From Urbifossiella limnaea (GTDB lineage Bacteria; Planctomycetota; Planctomycetia; Gemmatales; Gemmataceae): a stretch of 64,000 bases of DNA. Below, one piece after another: positions 8,113 through 16,613 of the stretch. The stretch is from NCBI RefSeq assembly GCF_007747215.1, contig NZ_CP036273.1:1224322-1288321 (forward strand), read 5' to 3'. The notes under the pieces were generated by a model. The model searched no databases. It was given only the letters and a program-made list of their open reading frames with translations, and had not been told where the DNA came from. Numbering within the stretch: position 1 is the first letter of the stretch; every line of letters begins with the position of its first letter. A program made the position numbers and the translations under genes.

Positions 8113-9081
8113 ATGCTGTCCGTCGTGATCCCGGTGAAGGACGAGCGCGACAACGTCCGCCCGGTGGCCGACCGGGTGCGGGAGGCGCTGCGCGACGCCG
8201 GCCCGTGGGAACTCGTGTTCGTGGACGACGGCAGCACCGACGGCACGTTCGCGGCGCTGGAATCCGTCGCGGCGGTAGATTCCCGCATCAAGGTGGTGCG
8301 GCTGCGGCGGAACTTCGGCCAGAGCGCCGCCACCCAGGCCGGGCTCGACGCCGCCACCGGCGACGTGGTCGCCACCCTCGACGGCGACCTGCAGAACGAC
8401 CCCGCCGACATCCCGCGCATGATGGCAAAGCTCGACGAGGGCTTCGACGCCGTCCTCGGCCTGCGCGAGAAGCGGCAGGACAAACTGCTCGTGCGGAAGG
8501 TGCCGAGCCTGGTCGCCAACCGCGTCATCCGCCGGGTGCTGGGCATCCCGTTCAAGGACTTCGGCTGTGCCCTCCGCGTCATGCGCCGCGACGTGGCTGA
8601 TGGCCTGGAGCTGTACGGCGAGATGCACCGATTCATCACCGCGCTCATCCTCCAACAGGGCGCCCGCGTCACGCAGGTACCGGTGACGCATCACCCGCGC
8701 ACGGCCGGGCAGTCGAAGTACAACCTGACGCGGACCGTGCGCGTCGTGCTCGACCTGATGACGGTCAAGTTCCTCGGCAGTTACCAGACGCGGCCGATGC
8801 ACGTGTTCGGCAGCCTCGGCCTCGGCTGCATCGCGCTCGGCTTCCTGTCGGCGGTCACGTCGGTGGTGATGAAGTACACGACCGGCCCCGGCATGACGGC
8901 GAACCCGCTGTTCCTCATCGGCGCGGTGGCGGCGCTGACGGGCGTGCAATTCCTGTCGCTGGGGCTGGTCGGCGAGGTGCTGACGCGGGTGTACTTCGAG
9001 AGTCAGGGGAAGCGGCACTACACCGTCCGCGAGCGCCGCAACCTGGACGCCGGCCCCGCCCCGCTCCGCCGCGCCGCCTAA
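8113..9081 (+). CDS. Family 2 glycosyltransferase, polyprenyl-phosphate sugar synthase type
   Basis: 322 residues; GT-A family 2 enzyme of the dolichyl-phosphate mannose synthase/GtrB kind. It carries 'VVIPVKDERDNV', 'VFVDDGSTDGT', 'RNFGQSAATQAGLDAATGDV', 'LDGDLQNDP' (DXD-like) and 'GCALRVMRRDV'. Two C-terminal membrane helices ('VFGSLGLGCIALGFLSAV', 'PLFLIGAVAALTGVQFLSLG') fit membrane-anchored sugar transfer to a lipid carrier. I chose ATG 8113 over GTG 8101 because an AGGCCAGGA-like site precedes it. It begins eight bases after the phosphatase, and the oxidase follows after nine. Confidence 0.9.
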   Translation: MLSVVIPVKDERDNVRPVADRVREALRDAGPWELVFVDDGSTDGTFAALESVAAVDSRIKVVRLRRNFGQSAATQAGLDAATGDVVATLDGDLQNDPADIPRMMAKLDEGFDAVLGLREKRQDKLLVRKVPSLVANRVIRRVLGIPFKDFGCALRVMRRDVADGLELYGEMHRFITALILQQGARVTQVPVTHHPRTAGQSKYNLTRTVRVVLDLMTVKFLGSYQTRPMHVFGSLGLGCIALGFLSAVTSVVMKYTTGPGMTANPLFLIGAVAALTGVQFLSLGLVGEVLTRVYFESQGKRHYTVRERRNLDAGPAPLRRAA

Positions 9082-9090
9082 ACTGCCCAC

Positions 9091-10212
9091 ATGGCGACGA
9101 CCTGCGACGTGATCGTGATCGGCGTCGGCGGCATGGGCTCGGCGGCGTGCTTCGAGCTGTCCCGCCGCGGCGCGGGTGTTGTCGGCCTCGAACAGTTCCC
9201 GCTCGCGCACAGCCGCGGCAGCTCCCACGGCCGCACCCGCATCATCCGCACCGCGTACTACGAGCACCCCGACTACGTGCCGCTGCTCCGCCGCGCCTGG
9301 GAGCGGTGGTACGAACTCGAACAACTCACCGGCCGGCACCTGCTCACCGGGTGCCCGTGTTTGATGGTCGGCCCCGAGTCCGGCGAGGTGGTGACCGGCG
9401 TGCGCGCGGCGGCGCGCGAGCATGATCTTGCGGTCGAGAGCCTGACCGCGGCCGAGGTGAACCGCCGCTTCCCCTTCCGCTTCCCCGACGACTACGCCGG
9501 CGTGCTCGAACACGCGGCCGGCTTCCTGGCCGTCGAGGACTGCGTGCGGGCGCACGCCGACGCGGCGCGGCACTTCGGTGCCGACCTGCGGGCGGAAGAA
9601 GCCGTGCGGTCGTGGGCGGCCCGCGGCGACGGCGTCGAGGTGGTAACCGACCGCGACACGTACCACGCCGCCCGGTTGGTCGTGACCGCCGGCGCGTGGG
9701 CGACGCAGTTGCTGGCCGACCTCGGCGTGCCGCTGACGGTGATGCGCCAAGTGATGACGTGGTTCCGTACCGACTCGGCGGCAGTGCGGCGCGACCGCTT
9801 CCCCATCTTCCTCGCCGACGTGCCCGGCGGCGCGTTCTACGGCCTGCCGGCGATCGACGCCGACGGCGTAAAGGTCGCCCGCCACTACGGCGCCCCCGAG
9901 CTACGCGACCCGACCGAGATGAACTGGCAGACGACCCCCGCCGACTTCGAGCCGGTCGACGGCTTCCTGCGGGCGTACAGCACGCTGCCGCCGTTCGAGC
10001 CGAGCCGCGCCGAGGCGTGCCTGTACACGCTGACGCCGGACCGGCACTTCGTCATCGACACGCACCTGCACTACCCGCAGGTGTCGGTGGCGTGCGGGTT
10101 CTCGGGGCACGGGTTCAAGTTCGCCCCCGTCGTCGGCGAGGTGCTGGCCGACCTGGCGCTCACGGGCCGCACGCCGCACCCGATCGGCCGGTTCGCGGCC
10201 CGCGGCCGGTGA
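9091..10212 (+). CDS. solA: SolA-like FAD-dependent N-methyl amino acid oxidase
   Basis: 373 residues; monomeric sarcosine oxidase/N-methyltryptophan oxidase family. The Rossmann FAD site is 'CDVIVIGVGGMGSAACFELS', followed by 'LEQFPLAHSRGSSHGRTRII' (family signature). C-terminal 'CLYTLTPDRHFVID' and 'CGFSGHGFKFAPVVGEVLADL' match the covalent-flavin/substrate region; the Cys in 'EACLYTLTPD' is the expected flavin attachment site. It is the last gene of the tight run starting at 3858. Its presence beside a glycosyltransferase is unexpected and may be only operon packing. The gene symbol is by family resemblance. Confidence 0.85.
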   Translation: MATTCDVIVIGVGGMGSAACFELSRRGAGVVGLEQFPLAHSRGSSHGRTRIIRTAYYEHPDYVPLLRRAWERWYELEQLTGRHLLTGCPCLMVGPESGEVVTGVRAAAREHDLAVESLTAAEVNRRFPFRFPDDYAGVLEHAAGFLAVEDCVRAHADAARHFGADLRAEEAVRSWAARGDGVEVVTDRDTYHAARLVVTAGAWATQLLADLGVPLTVMRQVMTWFRTDSAAVRRDRFPIFLADVPGGAFYGLPAIDADGVKVARHYGAPELRDPTEMNWQTTPADFEPVDGFLRAYSTLPPFEPSRAEACLYTLTPDRHFVIDTHLHYPQVSVACGFSGHGFKFAPVVGEVLADLALTGRTPHPIGRFAARGR

Positions 10213-10309
10213 ACCCGCCCGGGTGGAAATCGCTCCTTCGGGCCGCCTACCATACCGCGCGGCCGAACAACTCCGCGAGCCGCCCGACTCTCCCGAAGGC
10301 GCCGCACCC

Positions 10310-11215
10310 ATGCGCTGGTCGAAGCCCGCCGCCGTCCTCTGCGTCGCGTATTCCCTCGTCGTCGCCGGGTGCCGGGACGCCGGCAAGGATCAGCCGACGG
10401 CTCAGCCGCCCGCGCCGTCCGTCGGCCCGGACGGCCAGCCGTTTGCGGCGACGGCACCGGCCGACTCGGGTTCGCCGGCCCACGCCGCGGCCCAGCAGTT
10501 CGTCACCGACCTGCGGGGTTCCGCCGCGACTGACCCCAACCGCGTGTCGGCCCGGTTCCTGAAGGTCATCGGCAAGCCGCTCGGCACGTCGCCGGAGGAC
10601 CAAGCCAAGAAGTTCAGCGGAGCCGCGGCGGGTCAGTGGCTCAAGCGCGTGGCCGCGGCGATGGGGAGCGACGCGCGCGTCAGCCCGGCGGCCGGCGCCG
10701 CCCGTGAGGGGTCGGCGGTGTTCGTCGGCAGCTTCGAGAGCGGCGCCGTGCCCAAGGGCCGCTACCTGATCCGGCTCGTCGAGGACGGCGGGGCGTGGAA
10801 GCTGGACTGGTTCCAGGTCTCGGCCGCCGAGGCGCGGGTGCCGACGACCCCGATCGACCCGTTCGTCGACTTCGCCGTTCTGTCACTGGGCGACGTGCTG
10901 GCCGCCGGTCCGATGACGGCCGACGACCGCGCGCCGCTCGGCGCCGCGCTGTTCACCCCGGCCGTAATGGCCGGCTGGGAGGTGAGCCAGCCGGAGGACG
11001 CTGCCGGGTACGACTACCAGCGCGGCGCCCTGGCGGCGAAACTGGACGCGGTCGCGGCCGGCAAGGCGGAGTGGTACTTCCGCTCGTCGGCGTCGGTCGC
11101 CGCGTACAAGATTCAGTTCGGCGTCGGCGCGGAGGCCATGGTGTTCGTGGACTTCGCGCTCGTCCGCGGCGACGGCCCGAACCACTGGCGGGTCGACCAG
11201 TTCGTCCGGCACTAA
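10310..11215 (+). CDS. Predicted lipoprotein of unknown function
   Basis: 301 residues. The signal ends in a lipobox ('YSLVVAGCRDAG'), then a Pro/Ala-rich linker. The body contains 'AAQQFVTDLRGSAATDPNRV' and 'VFVGSFESGAVPKGRYLIRL', and ends 'NHWRVDQFVRH'. I recognise no named domain. I chose ATG 10310 for the signal peptide; the upstream in-frame stretch is not signal-like. The stop TAA at 11213-11215 consists of the TA target duplicate of the IS element plus the first base of the element. The original stop was therefore probably TAG, and the protein end is unchanged. Confidence 0.75.
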   Translation: MRWSKPAAVLCVAYSLVVAGCRDAGKDQPTAQPPAPSVGPDGQPFAATAPADSGSPAHAAAQQFVTDLRGSAATDPNRVSARFLKVIGKPLGTSPEDQAKKFSGAAAGQWLKRVAAAMGSDARVSPAAGAAREGSAVFVGSFESGAVPKGRYLIRLVEDGGAWKLDWFQVSAAEARVPTTPIDPFVDFAVLSLGDVLAAGPMTADDRAPLGAALFTPAVMAGWEVSQPEDAAGYDYQRGALAAKLDAVAAGKAEWYFRSSASVAAYKIQFGVGAEAMVFVDFALVRGDGPNHWRVDQFVRH

Positions 11216-12274
11216 GCAGTTGGCCCCGATTGCGTACCATGTTTCATGATCCGCGTTCACCTCACCGTTGCGACGCAGTCCGAGTTGCAGGCTCTCCGGC
11301 GGGACCCCCTCCCGCCCCGGGTACGGGATCGGCTGGAGATGGTCCTGCTGTCCGACGCCGGGTGGTCCCCGCCCCGGATCGCCCGGCACCTCGGGTGTGA
11401 CCCGCAGACCGCCCGGGCCGTGATCCACGGGTTCAACGCCCGGGGGGTGCCGGCCCTCTACCCCGGCAAGCCCGGGCCGGCCCCCAACTACGCCCGCCGG
11501 GATCAGGTGGCCGCCCGGCTGACCGACCGGCTCGGCCAGGACCGGACGTGGACGGCGGCCCAACTGGCCGACGCCCTCCGCCCCAACGGGATCCGGCTCC
11601 GTGCCCGTCAGGTCCGTCGGTACCTCGCCCGACTGCGGGCCGGGTACCGGCGGACGGCCTCGACCCTGGAGCACAAGCAGAACCGGCCCAAGGTCGCCCG
11701 GGCGGCGGCCGTCCTGGGCGGCCTGCAGCGGAAGGCCCGGGAGGGCCGGCTGGTCCTGGACTATCTCGACCAGTGCGGGTTCGCCCCGTCGCTGCCCGGT
11801 GGGTACTCGTGGTGCCTGCCGGGCCAGCGGAAGCGGGTCCGGTACGAGTACCCCCAGGGTCGGCGGGTCAACGTCCTGGCCACCTACGAGCCGCTCGGCC
11901 CGGCCCCCCGCTTGGATGCCGTGCCGTTCGAGCGGACGCTCACGTCGGACGACCTCGTGGCCTACCTGCGGGGGAGGCCCGCGGTCGGGCGACCCCGGGT
12001 GGTGGTTCTGGACAACGCCCCGATCCACACCAGCAAGGTGGTCAAGGCCGCCCGGCCCGAGCTGGCGAAGTCGGGGGTCTACCTGTACTACCTGCCGGCG
12101 TACAGCCCCGAGTTGAACCGGATCGAGGCCGTGTTCAAGCAGGTCAAGCACCACGAGATCCCGACCCGCAGTTACGCCACCCGGTCCGATCTGCGGGCGG
12201 CCGTCGAGCAGGGCTTCAACTCCTATGCCCAAAAGCTCCGCCCAGAACCTGGGAAACAACTACGGCCGGCTGCT
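11215..12274 (+). mobile_element. Intact IS630-type insertion sequence
   Basis: A 1060-bp element with terminal inverted repeats: left AGCAGTTGGCC..., right (complement) AGCAGCCGGCC..., matching at about 14 of the first 18 positions. It is flanked by TA on both sides (11213-11214 and 12275-12276), the target duplication typical of IS630/Tc1-mariner elements. It carries one full-length transposase. Base composition resembles the host. Confidence 0.9.
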
Positions 12275-12277
12275 TAG
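11246..12277 (+). CDS. IS630 family transposase
   Basis: 343 residues, uninterrupted. The N-terminal half has helix-turn-helix character ('SPPRIARHLGCDPQTARAVI', then a second winged-helix segment 'TAAQLADALRPNGIRLRARQ'). The C-terminal DDE domain shows 'VLDYLDQCGF' (first Asp), 'VVVLDNAPIHTSK' (second Asp) and 'PAYSPELNRIEAVFKQVKHH' (Glu), the canonical IS630 catalytic set. Its TAG stop uses the TA of the target duplication, so the last base of the stop codon is host DNA. The intact frame and terminal repeats suggest it may still be mobile or inserted recently. Confidence 0.95.
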   Translation: MIRVHLTVATQSELQALRRDPLPPRVRDRLEMVLLSDAGWSPPRIARHLGCDPQTARAVIHGFNARGVPALYPGKPGPAPNYARRDQVAARLTDRLGQDRTWTAAQLADALRPNGIRLRARQVRRYLARLRAGYRRTASTLEHKQNRPKVARAAAVLGGLQRKAREGRLVLDYLDQCGFAPSLPGGYSWCLPGQRKRVRYEYPQGRRVNVLATYEPLGPAPRLDAVPFERTLTSDDLVAYLRGRPAVGRPRVVVLDNAPIHTSKVVKAARPELAKSGVYLYYLPAYSPELNRIEAVFKQVKHHEIPTRSYATRSDLRAAVEQGFNSYAQKLRPEPGKQLRPAA

Positions 12278-12329
12278 GGCGGGCAACCGGCGTTCCGCCG
12301 CGGGCGATGTCGGGTAGAATGGCCCTTCC

Positions 12330-14579
12330 ATGCCGCCCGCGAACCTTCCACCACTACCGCCCGCGCTCCCCGCCGCCGTCCGGCGGTTCTGGGGCTTCAC
12401 CACCCTCCGCCCGCTCCAGGAAGACGCCATGCGGCTGGCCCTCGCCGGCCGCGACGCCCTCGTCGTCATGCCCACCGGCGGCGGCAAGTCGCTGTGCTAC
12501 CAGGCGCCGGCCGTCGTGCGCGGCGGGCTCACCGTGGTCGTGTCGCCGCTCATCGCGCTGATGAAAGATCAGGTGGACGGCCTCACCCGCGTCGGCGTCC
12601 CGGCCGTCCGCCTCGACAGCTCCATGACGCCCGACGAGAAGGCCGACGCCACCCAGCTCATCCGCAGCGGCGAAGCGCGACTCGTGTTCACGTCGCCGGA
12701 ACGACTCGTCAACACCGGCGTGGCGCAGTTCCTCCGCGACAGCGGGGCGAACGCCGTGGCCATCGACGAGGCCCACTGCATCAGCCACTGGGGGCACGAC
12801 TTCCGGCCCGAGTACCGGCAGATGGCCCGCCTCAAGGAGTGGTTCCCGGGAGCCGCCGTCCAGGCGTACACGGCCACCGCCACCGAGCGGGTCCGCGCCG
12901 ACATCGTCCAGCAGCTCGGCATCGACGACGCCTCCGTCCTCGTCGGCAACTTCGACCGGCCGAACCTCACGTTCCGCGTCCTGCCGCGCGTCAGCCCCAT
13001 CGCCCAGGTGCGCGAGGTGCTCGACCGCCACCCCGGCGACGCCGGCATCGTGTACTGCCTCCGCCGCGCCGACGTGGACGACATGACGGCCCAGCTGAAG
13101 GCCGCGAAGTACAAGGCCGTCGGCTACCACGCCGGGATGAGCCCCGACCAGCGCCGCAAGGCCCAGGAGTCGTTCGCCTCCGAGGAAACCGACATCGTCG
13201 TCGCCACAGTCGCGTTCGGCATGGGGATCGACCGGTCGAACGTGCGGTTCGTCGTCCACGCGGCGATGCCGAAGTCGATCGAGCATTACCAGCAGGAGAC
13301 CGGCCGCGCCGGCCGCGACGGGCTGCCGAGCGAGTGCGTGCTGCTGTTCAGCGGGGCCGACTTCATCACCCTCAAGAACATCACCCTGAAGTCGGCGCAG
13401 GAGGCGGGGGCGACCCAGGAGTACGTCGCGTCTACCATCAAGCACCTCGACGACATGGCGAAGTACGCCCGCGGCGCCGTGTGCCGCCACCGGGCACTCG
13501 TCGAGTACTTCGGCCAGCAGCTCGAAACCCACAACTGCGGCGCGTGCGACATCTGCCTCGGCGACACCGACGAGGTGCCCGAGGCGAAGGTGGTGGCGCA
13601 GAAGATTCTGTCGTGCGTCGCCCGGGTGAAGGAGTCGTTCGGCGTCACGCACGTCCTCGACATCTTGAAGGGCGCGAACACCGAGGGCGTCCGCAGCCGC
13701 GGGCACGACAAGCTGACCACGTACGGCCTGCTCGAAGACGTGCCGAAGAACGACCTGCGCGACTGGATTTACCAGCTCGTCGGCCAGGGGGCGCTGGCCG
13801 TGAGCGAGGGCGAGTACCCGCTGCTGAAGCTGACGCCGGCGTCGTGGTCGGTCATGAAGGGCGAGCAGTCGGTGCGGCTAATCCGGCTGGCGCAGCAGAA
13901 GCGGCGCTCGAAGCGGGACCGCGACGACGCCCCCGTCACGACCCGGGAGCGGCAGCAGCCCGGCACGCTGCCGGCCGGCGCCGACCCGGAGTTGTTCGAG
14001 CGGCTGCGGCAGGTGCGGCGGCAGGTCGCGGCGGGGCTCGGGGTGCAGCCGTACCTCGTCTTCCCCGACTCGGTGCTGGCCGAGTTCGCCCGCGGCCGGC
14101 CGAGCACGGCGGCCCGGATGCGGCAGGTCAGCGGCGTCGGCGACCGCAAGCTCGCCGACTTCGGCGAGACGTTCCTGGATGCGATTCGTGCCCACTGCGG
14201 CCAGGCCGGCCTGGCGCTGGACGTGGACGCGCCGGTGCAGCGCGGGCTCGTGCCGGCGAAGCCGGAGCGGAAGCCGTCGGCGCGACGGGACAAGGTGTTC
14301 GAGCTGTTCCGCGGCGAGGCGAACGTCGACGCCGTCGCCGCGAAGATCGACGTGAACCGGGCGACGGCGGTGGATTATCTCACGGAGTTCATCCGCGCCG
14401 AGAAGCCGGCGAGCATCTTCCCGTGGGTGCCGGAGGAGGTGTGCGAGCGGGTCGCGGCGGCGGCCGAGCAGTGCGGCACGGCCCGGCTCAAGCCGGCGTT
14501 CCTGGCGCTGAACGAGGAAGTGCCCTACGACACCATCCGCATCGTGTTCGCGTTCCTCGACAGCCGCGACGGGCGGTAG
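12330..14579 (+). CDS. recQ: ATP-dependent DNA helicase RecQ
   Basis: 749 residues. 3'-5' DNA helicase used in recombination and repair. 'WGFTTLRPLQEDAMRLAL' is the Q-motif region. Walker A is 'VVMPTGGGKSLCYQAPA', and 'AIDEAHCISHWGHDFRPEYRQ' is the DEAH box plus aromatic-rich loop specific to RecQ. 'YHAGMSPDQRRKAQESF', 'VATVAFGMGIDRSNVRFVVH' and 'QETGRAGRDGLPSECVLL' are motifs IV-VI. A Zn-binding Cys set ('CRHRALVEYF...CGACDICLG'), a winged-helix region and an HRDC domain ('DPELFERLRQVRRQVAAGLG') follow, then an extra C-terminal helical domain. It starts 52 bp after the IS element, so its promoter may have been affected by the insertion. Confidence 0.97.
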   Translation: MPPANLPPLPPALPAAVRRFWGFTTLRPLQEDAMRLALAGRDALVVMPTGGGKSLCYQAPAVVRGGLTVVVSPLIALMKDQVDGLTRVGVPAVRLDSSMTPDEKADATQLIRSGEARLVFTSPERLVNTGVAQFLRDSGANAVAIDEAHCISHWGHDFRPEYRQMARLKEWFPGAAVQAYTATATERVRADIVQQLGIDDASVLVGNFDRPNLTFRVLPRVSPIAQVREVLDRHPGDAGIVYCLRRADVDDMTAQLKAAKYKAVGYHAGMSPDQRRKAQESFASEETDIVVATVAFGMGIDRSNVRFVVHAAMPKSIEHYQQETGRAGRDGLPSECVLLFSGADFITLKNITLKSAQEAGATQEYVASTIKHLDDMAKYARGAVCRHRALVEYFGQQLETHNCGACDICLGDTDEVPEAKVVAQKILSCVARVKESFGVTHVLDILKGANTEGVRSRGHDKLTTYGLLEDVPKNDLRDWIYQLVGQGALAVSEGEYPLLKLTPASWSVMKGEQSVRLIRLAQQKRRSKRDRDDAPVTTRERQQPGTLPAGADPELFERLRQVRRQVAAGLGVQPYLVFPDSVLAEFARGRPSTAARMRQVSGVGDRKLADFGETFLDAIRAHCGQAGLALDVDAPVQRGLVPAKPERKPSARRDKVFELFRGEANVDAVAAKIDVNRATAVDYLTEFIRAEKPASIFPWVPEEVCERVAAAAEQCGTARLKPAFLALNEEVPYDTIRIVFAFLDSRDGR

Positions 14580-14639
14580 CGCGCAAGTCACGTCCGCCCC
14601 GGCGTTCGGGTGTCAGCCCGACCCCCGGCTGGACTCCCG

Positions 14640-15002
14640 ATGTTCGCCGCGCTGCGCCGCCCCTGCCTCCTTGCCGCCGCCGTCGTTCTGACGGTGCTCG
14701 GATCGGCCCCGGCCGCGGACGCCGGCTGGGTCACCATCCAGAACGACACCGGGCGCGTAGTCGTTGTGCAAACGACGGTTACGTCGAACAACCAGCCGCG
14801 CCGCGGCCGCCCCGTGCGGTTGCTGCCCGGCGAACACGTCCGCGAGTACCACGCCGCCGCGGCGGTGCAGGTCGAGGTGTTCGAGGGGCGGGAGCAGGAC
14901 CGATCGCTTTATTGCGGGCAGCTGGCGTTGCGAACGGACCCGCAGGCGTTCTCGATCGCGTCCGCGGGCCGCGGCGTAACTGTCACGCCGGCCGGTCGTT
15001 AG
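14640..15002 (+). CDS. Small secreted hypothetical protein, 120 aa
   Basis: Begins with a clear signal peptide ('PCLLAAAVVLTVLGSAPAADA', cleavage likely after ADA). The mature part starts 'GWVTIQNDTGRVVVVQTTVT' and has a short beta-rich sequence ('VRLLPGEHVREYHAAAAVQV', 'VFEGREQDRSLYCGQLALRT'). I do not recognise a family. The ATG at 14640 is the only start that gives the signal peptide. It follows recQ by 60 bp on the same strand. Confidence 0.7.
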   Translation: MFAALRRPCLLAAAVVLTVLGSAPAADAGWVTIQNDTGRVVVVQTTVTSNNQPRRGRPVRLLPGEHVREYHAAAAVQVEVFEGREQDRSLYCGQLALRTDPQAFSIASAGRGVTVTPAGR

Positions 15003-15033
15003 GCCACGAGGTGCGTTCGACGCTCGGGCCGCG

Positions 15034-15084
15034 TTCAGTGTGTGCACGGCTCCCCCCCGGGGGGTCGAGGCACGCATTGAGTCC
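15034..15084. repeat. Palindromic repeat, GACTCAATGCGTGCCTCG family, copy 2 (inverted)
   Basis: Reverse-complement relative of the element at 3717-3769: TGTGTGCACGGCTCCCCCCC then GGGGGGTCGAGGCACGCATT then GAGTC. The match is essentially continuous over the central 45 bases and weaker at one end. The surrounding gap 15003-15206 holds nothing else I can support. Confidence 0.8.
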
Positions 15085-15206
15085 ATGCCACAAATTAGCG
15101 TTGGAGCGACGCCGCGGCGAGCCGGTGCCGATTCGGTCGTTGCCGGTCGCCACCGCGGGCGGCTAGAGTGTGGGGGTTCCACCCTCCCACCCCCCGGCTC
15201 CTCACC

Positions 15207-16610
15207 ATGTCCCTGAACGGCCACGCCCCGGCGAGCGGCGCCCCCACCCGCGTCCGGTTCTCGATCCTCGGCCTGCTCTGCCTGCTGGCGATGATCACGT
15301 ACCTCGACCGCGCCATGTACGGCAGCGCCAAAGGCGACATGATGGCTGCCGTCGGCCAGCCGGTCAGCCAGTTCTTCTGGGTACTCACGTTCTTCCAGCT
15401 GGCCTACGCCCTGTTCGAGATCCCCGCCGGGTGGATGGGCGACACCTTCGGCCCGCGCAAGACGCTGTTGCGGATCGTCGTGTGGTGGTCGCTGTTCGTC
15501 GGGCTCACCGGGTTCGCCGGGATGGCGCTGCCGGGCGGCGAGGTGGTGGTGATCGGGTTCGTGGTGCTGGTGGGGATGCAGTTCCTGTTCGGGATGGGCG
15601 AGGCGGGGGCGTTCCCGAACATCGCCAAGTCGATCTACAACTGGTTCCCCGAGGACAAGCGCGGGTCGGCGAAGGGGGTGATCTGGATGGCGGCCCGGCT
15701 GATGGGCGGGCTGACGCCGTTCGTGTGGGCGCTGATGGTGACGATCGGCGGCCTGTCGTGGCGGCAGGCGCTGTGGGTGTTCGCCGGGGTCGCGGCCCTG
15801 TGGTGCGTGGCGTTCGTGTGGTGGTTCCGCGACCACCCCGAGCAGCATCCCGCGGCCAACGCCGAGGAGGCCGCCCTCATCAACGCCGGGAAGGCGGCCC
15901 ACACCGACCAGCCGCGGGTGCCGTGGCGGAACATCTTCCGCAGCCGCAACGTGTGGGCGCTGTGTCTGATGTACACGGTGACCAACTTCAACTGGTACTT
16001 CCTCATGTACTACCTCCCCGGGGCGCTGAGGGACCAGTTCCGGGACCAGGTGTCGGGGAACACCGGCATCCTGCTGCTGGCCCTGCTTGGCGGGGCGCCG
16101 CTGCTCGTCGGCATGGGCGGGTGCTTCCTCGGCGGCGTGCTGTCCGACCGCTACATCCGCCGGACCGGCGACCGGGTGTGGGGGCGCCGGCTGTTCGGGA
16201 TGCTCGGCTACGGCCTGGCGGCGGTGTGCTACCTGACGGCCGCGTTCTTCACCGAAAACCTGTGGGTGTTCGCCGGCTGCCTGATCCTGGTGGGGTTCAC
16301 GAACGACCTGATCATGGCGCCGTCGTGGGCGTGCGCCCAGGACATCGGCCGCCGCTACTCGGCGACCGTGTCCGGGGCGATGAACATGGTCGGCAACCTG
16401 GGGGCGGCGCTGGGGAACTTCGTCAGCGGGCTGATCCTGGCGGCGTACACCGCCCCGAAGTTGATCGACGGGAAGGAGAAACTGGTCGTCGAGTCGACGG
16501 GCTACGTGGTGTGCTTCACGCTGTTCGCCGCCGTGTACGCGCTCGGGGTGGTGTCGTGGGTGTTCATCGACCCCACGAAGCCGATCGACGTGGCCGAGGA
16601 GCGGGCCTGA
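15207..16610 (+). CDS. MFS transporter, anion:cation symporter type
   Basis: 467 residues with about twelve hydrophobic helices. N-terminal 'VRFSILGLLCLLAMITYLDR' and the loop 'GWMGDTFGPRKTLLRIVVWW' (MFS loop 2-3 signature G-x-x-x-D-x-x-G-x-R) identify the superfamily. 'GMGEAGAFPNIAKSIYNWFP' is a hallmark of the sugar-acid/anion:cation symporter branch (hexuronate, tartrate or phthalate permeases). The second half contains 'GGCFLGGVLSDRYIRRTGDR' and 'AMNMVGNLGAALGNFVSGLI'. I chose ATG 15207 because residues before it are not membrane-like. The probable substrate is a small organic anion. Confidence 0.92.
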   Translation: MSLNGHAPASGAPTRVRFSILGLLCLLAMITYLDRAMYGSAKGDMMAAVGQPVSQFFWVLTFFQLAYALFEIPAGWMGDTFGPRKTLLRIVVWWSLFVGLTGFAGMALPGGEVVVIGFVVLVGMQFLFGMGEAGAFPNIAKSIYNWFPEDKRGSAKGVIWMAARLMGGLTPFVWALMVTIGGLSWRQALWVFAGVAALWCVAFVWWFRDHPEQHPAANAEEAALINAGKAAHTDQPRVPWRNIFRSRNVWALCLMYTVTNFNWYFLMYYLPGALRDQFRDQVSGNTGILLLALLGGAPLLVGMGGCFLGGVLSDRYIRRTGDRVWGRRLFGMLGYGLAAVCYLTAAFFTENLWVFAGCLILVGFTNDLIMAPSWACAQDIGRRYSATVSGAMNMVGNLGAALGNFVSGLILAAYTAPKLIDGKEKLVVESTGYVVCFTLFAAVYALGVVSWVFIDPTKPIDVAEERA

Positions 16611-16613
16611 GCG

